Assembly (NCBI GenBank): GCA_040386335.1
Contig: JAZKFT010000001.1
Span: 62,001-126,000 of the forward strand
Origin: JAZKFT01 sp040386335
GTDB taxonomy: Bacteria; Bacteroidota; Bacteroidia; Chitinophagales; Chitinophagaceae
Direction: 5' to 3'
Length of the DNA: 64,000 nucleotides
Positions 44,113 to 53,345 of the stretch are shown here, in pieces. The first letter of the stretch is position 1. Each line of letters opens with the position of its first letter. Both the position numbers and the translations under genes were made by a program. Under the pieces are notes generated by a model. It did not search any database. It was not told where the DNA came from and saw nothing but the letters and a program-made list of their open reading frames with translations.

Positions 44113-44423
44113 AGTCCCTTTTTCGTTCGGGCATTAAATGTAGCGAAATGTGGTGTATGGCGTTGAAACTGATGCGTGTGTGAGTGTTAGTATTGGAACA
44201 TATTCTGTGCCAACATGCAGGATAAACATTTTTAGGCCAGCACAATTGGTGACGGATGTACGAGTTAGGCAGGAGGAATGATTGGTTTGATTTTCTTTTT
44301 AAAAATTTCGGTTTCAACAGCGGTTCTCCTGTCATTAAAACGTGTTTAATACGGCATCGATTGCGCAGATGGCGGGGCATTCTCACCCCGTTTTGCAATA
44401 ATTTCCCGCCATCAAGCAAGCCA
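44113..44423. other. Divergent intergenic region
   Basis: About 310 bases between the Omp85-like gene (minus) and the lyase fragment (plus). A pair of arms ATGGCGGG (44369-44376) and CCCGCCAT (44405-44412) ends 11 bases before the lyase ATG, with CGGGG/CCCCG nested in it. No gene or repeat array was recognised. Confidence 0.35.
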
Positions 44424-44843
44424 ATGAAGACATTCATTTCTATTCTTTTAGCACTTTGCTCTGCCACCAGTTTTGCCATCACCCGTTATGTTTCTCCCTA
44501 CGGTTCCGATACGGATCCGGGAACATTGGCGCTGCCTTATAAATCGATTACCAAAGCTGTTGCATCCTCCGTGGCAGGCGATACCATTTACCTACGGGTT
44601 GGCAATCATGTCTATACTGACAAAATCAATATTTCCAAAGTCGGTACCCCCGGCACGCGGTTTTACCTGCTCGCTTATCCCGGCGAAAGGCCGGTACTTG
44701 ATTTTTCTTCCATGGTTTTTAGCAGCAGCAACCGCTGCCTTGACCTCAGTGGCAGTTACTGGACTGTGAGGGGTATTGATTTTTATAAGGCGGGTGAGGC
44801 CGGCGATGAAGTGTACACCCGCACTATTTTTGTACAAAACTAA
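44424..44843 (+). pseudogene. N-terminal fragment of a parallel beta-helix polysaccharide lyase (PL9-like)
   Basis: 139 residues from ATG 44424, giving a signal peptide (MKTFISILLALCSATSFA). The following stretch has the N-terminal pattern of family-9 polysaccharide lyases: YVSPYGSDTDPGTLALPYKSI, AVAGDTIYLR, IYISKVGTPGTRFYLL-like helical rungs, AYPGERPVLDFS, and YWTVRGIDF. The known enzymes are about 400-500 residues with the catalytic lysine well beyond this point. Here the frame stops after five rungs, 29 bases before the convergent protease gene. It is therefore probably a truncated remnant. It could instead be a small secreted binding protein. Confidence 0.6.
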
Positions 44844-44872
44844 CCAGCTCCTAATCCGCAATCCCTAAATTC

Positions 44873-47800
44873 CTACTCCTTCACCACCTTCATCGTTTCC
44901 TCACTGTCACCCATCGTCAATTTTAACTGGTAAATGCCGCTGGCAAAACCAGCCATATTTACCTGTAATTTTTGTGGTGTTCCGTTCGCTGACGAAGTCT
45001 GATGCAGTAATAATTTTCCGGTGGCATCGTAAAGTGTAAGTCCAATGGTCGTGTTTACTTCAGCCTGCAATACCACTTCCAGTTTATTTCTAACCGGGTT
45101 TGGATAAAGCAAAACATTGAATCCTTTTTTACCAAACAAAAGCAGTCTTGTTTCGCTATATGTTACCTGTCCGTTTCTGTCGATGCGTTTGATGCGGTAA
45201 TAGTATAAGCCCTGTTTAGCCGGCAGTATATCTGTAAAGCTGTAGTCATTAATACCCGGCTGATTCCTGGCTGCAACAGTGGCAATCTTTTCAAAATTTG
45301 CCTGGAGACTGTTGTTCACGGCCCGTTCAACTTCGTATTGCAGTACATCGTTTTCGTTGGTTGTTTTCCATTTCAGCAACACATTGGTGTCGGGTAGTTT
45401 TTCCGCTGTAAAACTCAGCCACTCGGTTGGCAAAATAATATTGCTGTTGCCATACCCTAACCAAAACTCCGAGAATCCTGCCACGTTGTATTCGGCATAA
45501 TATCCTGCACCATAAGGCACTTTTTTTACCATCATTCCATTAAGGTAAGAATAGGCACCATCGGTGTTGTCTGCCATCGTTCCGTTCTCATCGTTATCGT
45601 TGGTATCATCGTATTTTATAATGCCGAGTTTGGTATAGTCTTTTGGGTTTACACAGCCCATACAACCCATTGCCTGTCTTAGCGAATCAGCTTCTTTGTC
45701 AAGGAAATAATACCGGATTTTTACCGGCGATCCGGGGTATATATTGGTGGGTTTAATCGTGATATTCCTGTTGGCATAATATTGTTGCCCTGTATTTCGC
45801 GTCGCGCCGTTGTACATATAAGCCTGTACGCCGGTATTGCCAAGGTTATTCCCGTTGGGGAAAATAGTGGCTATCAGCTTTCCCCCATCAGTAAAATTGA
45901 TTGGGGAAGATCCGCTCACCAACTGGCTGACGGTGTTGCTGTTGGCATTGGCATTGTAAATGTCATATTGCTTGTCGTACACATGTATATCGTCGATGGC
46001 CACACCATCCCCGCCCACAAATACATCACTGGTCATGGCAAATCTTAGCCTCAGGTTGGTTGCCCCGGTTGGCAAACCGATAGAGGCTACATGCCACCAG
46101 GCTTTGGTACTGTCCCACAACTGGCTGACGCTATGGTTGTACCAGTTAGTTCCGCTACCACTACTGCCGAGTTTGGTCCAGGAAAGGCCGTCAGTGCTGT
46201 ATTCCACCCAGGCACCATCGCAATAGGCTGTGGGATCGGCGGATCGGCAATATTCAATATTATAGGCCATGCTAAAACTCAGCGTGGGACTTGCAAGCCC
46301 AGCAACATTAAAGCATGGTGTATACAGGTAACTTATTTCTTCGTCATTATACCAGCCCTGCAGGTTGGTTTTCCATGCCTTGGTTCCGCTGGCAGCGGTC
46401 TTTATTTTTATGCCGTGCGGCGGGCCATATTGCCAGCTGCTGTTAAGACCAGAACTGTAAAAATTGCCGTTGTTTGCCTCAAAGTCCTCGAGGTAAGGAT
46501 AAGTGTTGATCACCGGCTGGTTAATTATGGTGGCGACAACTGTATCGTTATCCTTGAAATTATCCATCCCAAAGCTGCTCCATATCTTGATGGTATGTGT
46601 GCCCGGCGTGGCCAGGTTAGCGGTAGCAGTAAAAATATACGAAACGCCGGATGGTGATGTGCCGACTGAGCCAACGATTTCGGTTACCGGGGTTCCATTG
46701 TCTATCTGCATGGTCACCGGCACATTGGCAATGCTGCTGCCCATGGCATTTTTTAATAATACAGTTACGGGTGTCATGGAAGTCAATCCACAACTGTTGG
46801 GCTGTGGGTTTGTAATGGCCAGTGCTTCTATATCATTGGAAACGGTGTATAACCTTACGTCATCAAAACTGTACCCGGCGTAATGCACATTGTCGCCCAT
46901 GCTAAAAATCGCATTTTGGCCAAATCGTATTTGTGTGGAAGAAGAAAAATTTTGAACAGGTGACGCGCTGTTCAAAGCGGCGGCGATGTCCAGGCTCGCT
47001 GTTCTTTTCCAAACACCTGGTAACGCAGGCTGGTTCGCATCGAGGTCGTAGAACAATATCCATGTGCCTGTTTCGCTGCCACGTATATAAATTCTATTAT
47101 CTGCATTGGGGGCCTGGTAGGTGCCATGATGCTTAAACTGTACGTCAAAGCGAACCTCATCTGTAGCTGCATTATAGCCCGACAGGTTAAAAGTGCCAAT
47201 GAGATAGTTGGTGCTTCCGGAACCGGTGAATTTATTGACATCCACGGTCATCGCCCTGTTGCTGCTCCTGGCAATTCCAGTATTTACAAAAGTCCTTACC
47301 CTGCCGTTGCTGGTGGTGGTACAAAAATCCCAGCTATCTAAACTATCTATTCCGGTCCTGTTTGAATTAATTTCTGACACAGGCGCACCATCAAAATTCT
47401 CAATGAAGGGGATTGCCAGGGAAATGGCCGGATTTTTTAATTGCCGGATCGTTTTCCGAAGGGTGTCATTAGCTACCGCCGGATCGGCTGCATTGTTTTT
47501 TACCACAGCCACAATATTGTAAGTGCCAGGTTGAGAAAAATTAAAGCCGGGAATGGTATGGGTAAATGTGCCACCAGCGGGTATGGTGGTACCCAGAGGG
47601 ATGGTGACAAATCCGCCACCATTGATGCTATACTTCAAAGCAAAACCGGTGATACTTACATCATCCAGGTTTTTAACCCGAATATCGAGGTTGGTGGAAG
47701 CACTAAGAGCAGAAAGGGTTGCGATTCTTCCTGTATTAGGATTCAAAATAGCATCCAGTTTTAGATCACCATCGCTGATGCCAAGGGTACAGCCGCCTGC

Positions 47801-50266
47801 ATTGGGTTGATATGGACTGCCATTATCCCTTTTGCCAGCAACGCCTGTCTTTCTTGGTCTTACAGAAAACCAATACACAGAGTCTTTATTAAGCCCGGTT
47901 ACTGTAAAACTGGTGCCGGCTGTTGTACCCTTCGAAACCATATCCGGCCCTTGTTTCATCAGCACTTCGTAATCAATATCCGGCGAAGCAGAAATACTGC
48001 TCCAAATGATCTTACAGTAGCCTTCACATTGTTGTGCCACAGGCGCATAGGCATGAAAGACAACCGGCAAAATGGTAAACCTGCCCGACACAGCACTAAA
48101 TGCGGTTGCGTTTTCTGTAATACGCAGCCTCGCAGTGTTGGTCTCAATCAAAGGCATGGGTGGCAGTGGCCAATTGACAGGAACGGTCCAGTTAAAGTAG
48201 CGCGCCGTATCAGGAATGGTGCTTGAAATAGTGGCCCAGGTCACCCCGTCATTCACAGAGTATTCCAGTGTGCGCTGGTTATTGGGTGTACCATTATCGC
48301 TCCAGTGGATAACGCAGAGGTCACCGGGGAAATAACTGTCTTTTTCAAATGGAACAGAGAGATGCAAGCCCTGCGGCAAGTAATCATAAGCCACAAAATA
48401 TTCCTGCGTGGGGTTCACGTTTACCGCAAAACCTTTTACCCGGATGGTATAGGTACCGCTAGGATTATTGATAATGACCTGCTCGTTATTGTTGATATGA
48501 TCTGCCCCTGTTGCCGGCAAATTGGCCACATGAGCTGGCAATGTGTCTAGTTTTTGCGGGTAGATAACGGTACCCATACTATTCACCAGCTCCAGGTCAA
48601 GATCGTTTACTAAAGTATGGTTGGCATAAATAGCTGCAGCAGGATCGTGCCAATACAACATCACCCTTAACCTTGAGGTATTTGCCGGCACAGTAATAGT
48701 CTGTGTTTGCACACCTGCCGTAGCGATACTGCCAGAAAAAAATCGACTGTTTTTTATCATGTCTAAATTCCGCTCCATGTTCAGCATACCGTATCCATGC
48801 CGAAAATCAGGACCTGTATTGCCAAGGTCCAGCCCGCCATTCATCACGATCGCTTTCATCAACCCGCCCTTTGGGTTTCCACCAAACTGCTTTTTGTATT
48901 GCTCCACCATTAGCGCAAGACCGCCTGTAACAGCCGGTGCCGCCTGGCTGGTGCCCCATTCGCTGGCATAGTCGCCGGTGCTGGAGGGTGAAATAATTTC
49001 TTCGCCCAATGCCATCAGTTCAGGCTTTAACCGTCCATCTTTTACAGGACCACTGCTACTGCTGCCGCTGGCATACATGGTACGGTCTGTACGGCCAACT
49101 GATATCACATTTTTAGCCGTTTGATAGCCGCTGAGCACATTGGCATGATTAAATACATAAGGGGGCACCAGCACTTCGCCATCATTACCCGAAGCAAAAA
49201 CATGCAATAGTTCCGGAAACTGAAATGCCTGCTGGTCCAGTATTTGGCTGTACAGATCGTAGACACCTTCGTACGTAGAGTCGCCTGTAACGCTTCCATA
49301 GCTATTATTGGTGAGCACCATGCCATAATCGTTTACATAAGTGCCTGCGTTGAGATAAATGCCGCCATACAACTGGCTTACAATGGTAGCCAGTGGCGCA
49401 TAACCACGGCTCAGGTACCTGAAAATGCCTGCACCGCCAACGGTACCAGTTACATGCGTTCCATGTTCGGTGGGGAAAAATGGGTTGCGGTTGATGACAT
49501 GCCCCTGCAGATCTATATGGTTGGTGGGGTCACCTTCATCGCCAACACCAACGGTAACATTCTTACCCAGTAAATCATAACCACCCGCAGCAATAGGCGC
49601 ACTGGCAATATTATTCCTTGCCATATCGCGGCTACGGTTATTAAGCGCTTTATCGGCCGGGTGAACGGGTTCAATATACTCCACAAAGGGAATGGCCGCC
49701 AGGTCTAAAAGACTGGCCGAAAGTGCATGACTTTGTAAAATATGATAGTCCTCAAATGGCGAAGAAGCCAATGCAAATCCTTTTTCCTGTAAATATTGTT
49801 TAGCCGCTGCAATGGAAATGCCCGTAGATATCTTGATCAGTACATCCATCCGCCCGTTGACACCCTGTATCCAGTTAAATTTTTCGGGCTGTTGTAAAGT
49901 GCGGCTCAGTTTCAGACTGGCTGGCATGTAGGTGATACCTGTAACACCAGCCTGTTGTAAAATGGATTTTGGAGTTTCCCGGGTAAATGAAACATTGTAG
50001 CTAAATGGTGGAATGAAACCCAAAAGCTCTATACCGGCACCGTTAAGTTGTTGTTTTTGAAGCGGCGAGAGTGGCTTGCTGAATTGGAGTACCGCGAAAT
50101 GTTTTCCTGAAACCGGCGCTTGCTGTTTCCAGAAAAGGGTGGAATTAAAACCGGAGACCGGTGGTATGGAAAGTTTGCCCGTGCTTAATTGTATGGAGGA
50201 TTGAGCCCGGGCAGATGGAACTAATAACAGGAGACAAACACTCAAAAAAAGGTTCTTCATTAACAA
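44873..50266 (-). CDS. Very large secreted subtilisin-like (S8) protease with T9SS sorting domain
   Basis: 1797 residues (a start two codons further in is equally possible). Signal peptide (LFLSVCLLLLVPSARAQ), propeptide-like region to about 215, then an S8 domain with catalytic Asp243 (VGVGDEGDP), His268 (TEHGTHVTGTVGG) and Ser440 (WGTSQAAPAVTGG); oxyanion Asn in ASGNDGE (361). After it come beta-sandwich domains including a fibronectin-like (about 745-850), CARDB-like and MAM/jelly-roll-like segments. The C-terminus is a type A sorting domain (VLLYPNPVRNKLEVVL ... IYQLKLTMGDSEETMKVVKE). Likely a cell-surface or released protease exported by the type IX system. Convergent with the PL9-like fragment. 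Confidence 0.92.
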   Translation of the reverse strand: MLMKNLFLSVCLLLLVPSARAQSSIQLSTGKLSIPPVSGFNSTLFWKQQAPVSGKHFAVLQFSKPLSPLQKQQLNGAGIELLGFIPPFSYNVSFTRETPKSILQQAGVTGITYMPASLKLSRTLQQPEKFNWIQGVNGRMDVLIKISTGISIAAAKQYLQEKGFALASSPFEDYHILQSHALSASLLDLAAIPFVEYIEPVHPADKALNNRSRDMARNNIASAPIAAGGYDLLGKNVTVGVGDEGDPTNHIDLQGHVINRNPFFPTEHGTHVTGTVGGAGIFRYLSRGYAPLATIVSQLYGGIYLNAGTYVNDYGMVLTNNSYGSVTGDSTYEGVYDLYSQILDQQAFQFPELLHVFASGNDGEVLVPPYVFNHANVLSGYQTAKNVISVGRTDRTMYASGSSSSGPVKDGRLKPELMALGEEIISPSSTGDYASEWGTSQAAPAVTGGLALMVEQYKKQFGGNPKGGLMKAIVMNGGLDLGNTGPDFRHGYGMLNMERNLDMIKNSRFFSGSIATAGVQTQTITVPANTSRLRVMLYWHDPAAAIYANHTLVNDLDLELVNSMGTVIYPQKLDTLPAHVANLPATGADHINNNEQVIINNPSGTYTIRVKGFAVNVNPTQEYFVAYDYLPQGLHLSVPFEKDSYFPGDLCVIHWSDNGTPNNQRTLEYSVNDGVTWATISSTIPDTARYFNWTVPVNWPLPPMPLIETNTARLRITENATAFSAVSGRFTILPVVFHAYAPVAQQCEGYCKIIWSSISASPDIDYEVLMKQGPDMVSKGTTAGTSFTVTGLNKDSVYWFSVRPRKTGVAGKRDNGSPYQPNAGGCTLGISDGDLKLDAILNPNTGRIATLSALSASTNLDIRVKNLDDVSITGFALKYSINGGGFVTIPLGTTIPAGGTFTHTIPGFNFSQPGTYNIVAVVKNNAADPAVANDTLRKTIRQLKNPAISLAIPFIENFDGAPVSEINSNRTGIDSLDSWDFCTTTSNGRVRTFVNTGIARSSNRAMTVDVNKFTGSGSTNYLIGTFNLSGYNAATDEVRFDVQFKHHGTYQAPNADNRIYIRGSETGTWILFYDLDANQPALPGVWKRTASLDIAAALNSASPVQNFSSSTQIRFGQNAIFSMGDNVHYAGYSFDDVRLYTVSNDIEALAITNPQPNSCGLTSMTPVTVLLKNAMGSSIANVPVTMQIDNGTPVTEIVGSVGTSPSGVSYIFTATANLATPGTHTIKIWSSFGMDNFKDNDTVVATIINQPVINTYPYLEDFEANNGNFYSSGLNSSWQYGPPHGIKIKTAASGTKAWKTNLQGWYNDEEISYLYTPCFNVAGLASPTLSFSMAYNIEYCRSADPTAYCDGAWVEYSTDGLSWTKLGSSGSGTNWYNHSVSQLWDSTKAWWHVASIGLPTGATNLRLRFAMTSDVFVGGDGVAIDDIHVYDKQYDIYNANANSNTVSQLVSGSSPINFTDGGKLIATIFPNGNNLGNTGVQAYMYNGATRNTGQQYYANRNITIKPTNIYPGSPVKIRYYFLDKEADSLRQAMGCMGCVNPKDYTKLGIIKYDDTNDNDENGTMADNTDGAYSYLNGMMVKKVPYGAGYYAEYNVAGFSEFWLGYGNSNIILPTEWLSFTAEKLPDTNVLLKWKTTNENDVLQYEVERAVNNSLQANFEKIATVAARNQPGINDYSFTDILPAKQGLYYYRIKRIDRNGQVTYSETRLLLFGKKGFNVLLYPNPVRNKLEVVLQAEVNTTIGLTLYDATGKLLLHQTSSANGTPQKLQVNMAGFASGIYQLKLTMGDSEETMKVVKE

Positions 50267-50349
50267 CGAATTTATGGCAGACTTATATACCTGAAAGTTA
50301 CCACAAATGCCCGCAATAAAATCGAAGAAAAGCGACTAAAACCGACACC

Positions 50350-50538
50350 TTAACCCATGCCTTTGATCTTGAACTTGGATTTTTTATCCGGCTTTTCGCC
50401 GCCGAGAACTTTTTCAGCACCCATATTGGCGCTATTGGTAGGGCAACCGCGCTTGCTGCTGGCACATGAACTTAGCAGCACCAGGAATGTTGCGTATGAA
50501 AAAATAAGAAGGAATGCTGCGGTAGTTTTTTTTGCCAT
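50350..50538 (-). CDS. Small lipoprotein, unknown function
   Basis: 62 residues. Lipoprotein signal (AAFLLIFSYATFLVLLSSCASS, lipobox LLSSC) followed by KRGCPTNSANMGAEKVLGG and a basic tail. It resembles the very small Bacteroidota lipoproteins with a CPTN motif. Located between the giant protease and the carbonic-anhydrase-like gene, on the same strand as both. Confidence 0.65.
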   Translation of the reverse strand: MAKKTTAAFLLIFSYATFLVLLSSCASSKRGCPTNSANMGAEKVLGGEKPDKKSKFKIKGMG

Positions 50539-50874
50539 GGCGTAAAGTTATTGCTGAAACGACTAAAATTGACAGGAGTTGTCAAAATAAATAGGATCGG
50601 TCCGGCCAAATCGGACGCCGGCTTTCAATAACTCATTGAAAAACATATGGAACCATGCCTTTGAAAGTCAAATGAGGGGCATTGACATGGTGCTTACCCA
50701 AGTAAAGTTTTGTCACCTAAACCTTACCAAATGAACCTTATATGGACTTATAATCCTTACATGGTTAAAAATAAACCTTATAAAACTCCATGCTTCCCTT
50801 CAATACTTTTAGGTCAACCATATAAGGATTGTAAGTCCATATAAGGTCCGTGTCATTGTGGGAATAAGATTTGA
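50539..50874. other. Intergenic region with a long inverted repeat
   Basis: 336 bases between the small lipoprotein and the gamma-carbonic anhydrase gene (both minus). Besides the inverted repeat at 50733-50849, CCTTA recurs (50722, 50736, 50755, 50776). No coding frame was supported. Confidence 0.5.
50733..50849. repeat. Long imperfect inverted repeat
   Basis: Two 34-base arms (50733-50766 and 50816-50849) with 31 of 34 positions complementary; the cores are CCTTATATGGACTTA and TAAGTCCATATAAGG. The loop is 49 bases and itself has ACCTTATAAAACTCC. It would form a large A/T-rich hairpin with no T tract, so it is not a typical terminator. Confidence 0.8.
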
Positions 50875-51390
50875 CTAGACTTCAAACCAGCTGCTGTACA
50901 TCACATAGTTATTAGCGATGCGGTTGATTTCGCCTTCAATTAGTTCTGGCGAAACGTCTTTTAGTTTTTTTGCCGGCACGCCGGTAAAGATGGTGCCGGC
51001 GGGTACATGGGTGCCCTCAGTCAGCAGGGCGCCGGCGCCAATGATACTGTTGCTTTCCACCACGCAGCCATCCATAATAATGGCACCCATTCCTATCAGT
51101 ACATTGTCGTGAATGGTGCAGCCGTGTACGATGGCATGGTGGCCGATGCTAACATTGTTACCAATATTAGTGGGGTGTTTCAGGTACGTGCAATGGATAC
51201 AGGCGCCGTCCTGTACGTTCACTTTGTTACCCATTTTTATATAGTTCACATCGCCGCGGATAACTGCATTGAACCAGATGCTGCAATCGCTTCCGGTTTG
51301 CACATCGCCAACAATTGTGGCATTTGGGGCGATAAAATTATTGTCGCCAAAAGACGGACTAACGCCTTTTACAGGGAGTATTACAGGCAT
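50875..51390 (-). CDS. Gamma-carbonic anhydrase-family protein (hexapeptide repeats)
   Basis: 171 residues, left-handed beta-helix. Visible: APNATIVGDVQTGSDCSIWFNAVIRGD, VNVQDGACIHCT, NVSIGHHAIVHGCTI (the histidines that bind the metal), and AGTIFTGVPAKKLKDVS. Members trim with a zinc or iron site between subunits and show carbonic-anhydrase or acyltransferase activity; many have no known activity. No partner gene is adjacent. Confidence 0.85.
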   Translation of the reverse strand: MPVILPVKGVSPSFGDNNFIAPNATIVGDVQTGSDCSIWFNAVIRGDVNYIKMGNKVNVQDGACIHCTYLKHPTNIGNNVSIGHHAIVHGCTIHDNVLIGMGAIIMDGCVVESNSIIGAGALLTEGTHVPAGTIFTGVPAKKLKDVSPELIEGEINRIANNYVMYSSWFEV

Positions 51391-51398
51391 AATTTCGA

Positions 51399-51433
51399 TG
51401 TATGATGTATGATTTATGATGTATGATTTAAGG
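51399..51433. repeat. Heptad-period array
   Basis: TGTATGA, TGTATGA, TTTATGA, TGTATGA, TTTAAGG: five units of 7 just upstream of the carbonic-anhydrase-like start codon, between two divergent genes. Confidence 0.7.
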
Positions 51434-51521
51434 AGTGGGTGTTCAATTTTTCAGGCTTGAAGGAAATGTGTTTGTGGCATTGGTGTGTTATGTGCGATTT
51501 TTGATGCTACAAAGAAAATGA

Positions 51522-52763
51522 ATGAGCATTATTTCTAACCGTGAATTATTCCTGAACCATGTGGCTCAGACATCTCCTGCGCCGATCGGCCTTGAAATTG
51601 TTAAGGCAAAGGGTTGCAGCATGTGGGATGTGGAAGGCAAGGAATACATAGACCTGATCAGCGGTTTTAGTGTGGCTAATATCGGCCATGGAAATCAACA
51701 CGTGATCGATGCCATCACCAGGCAGGCGGCTGATTATATGCACCTGATGGTTTACGGGGAGATTATTGAAAAGCCACAAGTGGCTTATGCAAAAATGCTC
51801 ACGGATCACCTGCCTGCGACGCTCAACTGTGTGTATTTTACCAACAGTGGTACCGAAGCCACAGAAGGCGCATTAAAGCTGGCTAAGCGATTTACCGGGC
51901 GTTCGCAGATCATTGCTTTTAAAAACTCCTATCACGGCAGCACCCATGGCGCCCTAAGTGTAATGGGCGATGAATATTGGCGCAATGCCTACCGCCCGTT
52001 GCTGCCCGATGTGCTGCACCTCGATTTTAATGATGAAAAAAGCCTGGCTTATATCACTGAGAAGACGGCTTGCGTAATAGCAGAAACCATCCAGGCTGAA
52101 GCCGGGGTAAACGCCCCGTCAATAAGTTGGATGAAGGCGCTTCGGCAAAAATGTGATGATACCGGTACACTACTTATACTGGATGAAATACAGGTCGGCT
52201 TTTGCCGTACCGGAACCCTTTGGGCATTTGAACAGTTTGATACTGTCCCCGATATCTTATTGCTTGGAAAAGCCCTGGGCGGTGGCATGCCGCTGGGCGC
52301 TTTTATCGCTGCCAAAAATGTAATGCAGGTGTTTACAGAAAATCCCGTGCTAGGCCATATCAGCACCTTTGCCGGCCACCCGGTTTGTTGCGCGGCGGGC
52401 ATGGCAGGATTTGAGGAATTGAATAGGTTAGCAGTTGCAAGAAACTCCATTTTTTTAAAAAATGGAGTTTCTGAATTGACAGGACCATCCATTTTCGACA
52501 AAGAAAAACTGATTCTTTCCCTGCTAGTTCACCCTAAAATAAAAAGCATCCGTAGCTGTGGATTGCTGATGGCTGTTGAGTTTGAGAGTTTTGAACAAAA
52601 CCATGCCATCATCCGGCGCTGCATTGAAAACGGCCTGATTACCGACTGGTTCTTGTTTGGCAGCCGGTATATGCGTATTGCCCCACCACTCATCATCAGC
52701 GAGGCTGAAATACAAAAATGTTGCAGGCTTATTCTCCAATCCATCGACGAAGCAGGCGTATAA
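51522..52763 (+). CDS. Class III PLP-dependent aminotransferase, carrying an in-frame palindrome
   Basis: 413 residues, ornithine/acetylornithine-aminotransferase type. Motifs: NSGTEATEGALKLAKRFTGR, SYHGSTHGALS, LLILDEIQVGFCRTG (Asp in the PLP site), and the PLP lysine in LLGKALGGGMPLGAFI. The amino donor is unknown. Odd: codons 307-317 (52440-52472) are exactly a 33-base perfect palindrome, coding RNSIFLKNGVS, in a loop between FEELNRLAV and FDKEKLILSLL where relatives usually have a short helix. The same palindrome occurs between genes at 25799. The reading frame is kept and all active-site motifs are intact, so the enzyme is probably functional. Confidence 0.9.
   Translation: MSIISNRELFLNHVAQTSPAPIGLEIVKAKGCSMWDVEGKEYIDLISGFSVANIGHGNQHVIDAITRQAADYMHLMVYGEIIEKPQVAYAKMLTDHLPATLNCVYFTNSGTEATEGALKLAKRFTGRSQIIAFKNSYHGSTHGALSVMGDEYWRNAYRPLLPDVLHLDFNDEKSLAYITEKTACVIAETIQAEAGVNAPSISWMKALRQKCDDTGTLLILDEIQVGFCRTGTLWAFEQFDTVPDILLLGKALGGGMPLGAFIAAKNVMQVFTENPVLGHISTFAGHPVCCAAGMAGFEELNRLAVARNSIFLKNGVSELTGPSIFDKEKLILSLLVHPKIKSIRSCGLLMAVEFESFEQNHAIIRRCIENGLITDWFLFGSRYMRIAPPLIISEAEIQKCCRLILQSIDEAGV
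52440..52472 (+). repeat. 33-bp palindrome, copy B (inside a coding sequence)
   Basis: Arms AGAAACTCCATTTTTT and AAAAAATGGAGTTTCT with one T between them; 32 of 33 bases match copy A (25799-25831). It occupies precisely 11 codons in frame, and would put a 16-bp hairpin in the mRNA. Confidence 0.85.
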
Positions 52764-52806
52764 TCCTTTGCCTGATGTGAATAAGGCATTTGATTTTTTT
52801 TGCATG

Positions 52807-52842
52807 AACAGCAGTACTCAATTTGTAGTAGTGCTGTTTTTT
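52807..52842 (+). terminator. Terminator of the aminotransferase
   Basis: AACAGCA and TGCTGTT pair, extended by imperfect inner pairs (GTACT/AGTAG), followed by TTTTT. Confidence 0.65.
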
Positions 52843-52901
52843 GCAACATAGAACCAGTAACTTTCTGCCACAATTATTTTACCAAAAACTATATGTAACC
52901 G

Positions 52902-53297
52902 ATGAAAAAACTGTTACTTCTTACCATTCTTTTTGTCACAACCCAAACCTCTGATATTACTGCCCAGGGAATCTCTTCCAAATTAAAGCAGGCGAAATGG
53001 GTTAAAATAATGGCCAACGATTCACTGTACAATTACTTTGAAGCAGAGGCTGAATTTAAAAAGTTCCATGTTTCTTTTCTAAAGGAAAAAATGCGGGAAG
53101 AAAAACGCAGGGAACGTAAAGGGTCCTCCTCAAATGAAGAGCATTTAGAAAGCCCCGAAGAATTATTGGTTGCGGATTATCTAAAATGGGCCATTCAAAT
53201 ACAGCCCTTTGTATTGGCGAATGGAACGATCATGCCATTGGTGCAACGCCTTGCTATTATTAAGCAGACAAGAGAAAATCAACAACCCGGTCAATAG
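52902..53297 (+). CDS. Small secreted protein, unknown function
   Basis: 131 residues. Signal peptide (KKLLLLTILFVTTQTSDITAQ). The mature part is charged and helical: KLKQAKWVKIMAND, then FLKEKMREEKRRERKGSSSNEEH, ending with a hydrophobic helix and polar tail. No family recognised. It lies 48 bases before the large BNR-repeat protein on the same strand, which suggests co-expression. Confidence 0.65.
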   Translation: MKKLLLLTILFVTTQTSDITAQGISSKLKQAKWVKIMANDSLYNYFEAEAEFKKFHVSFLKEKMREEKRRERKGSSSNEEHLESPEELLVADYLKWAIQIQPFVLANGTIMPLVQRLAIIKQTRENQQPGQ

Positions 53298-53345
53298 TTG
53301 TTGTTGTTCCAGCCTAATCACATTCCCTTTTTAATACAGTTTTAA

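Noticed and set aside
50733..50849. Transcription terminator
   Set aside because: The arms are A/T-rich and long, and no T tract follows on either strand.
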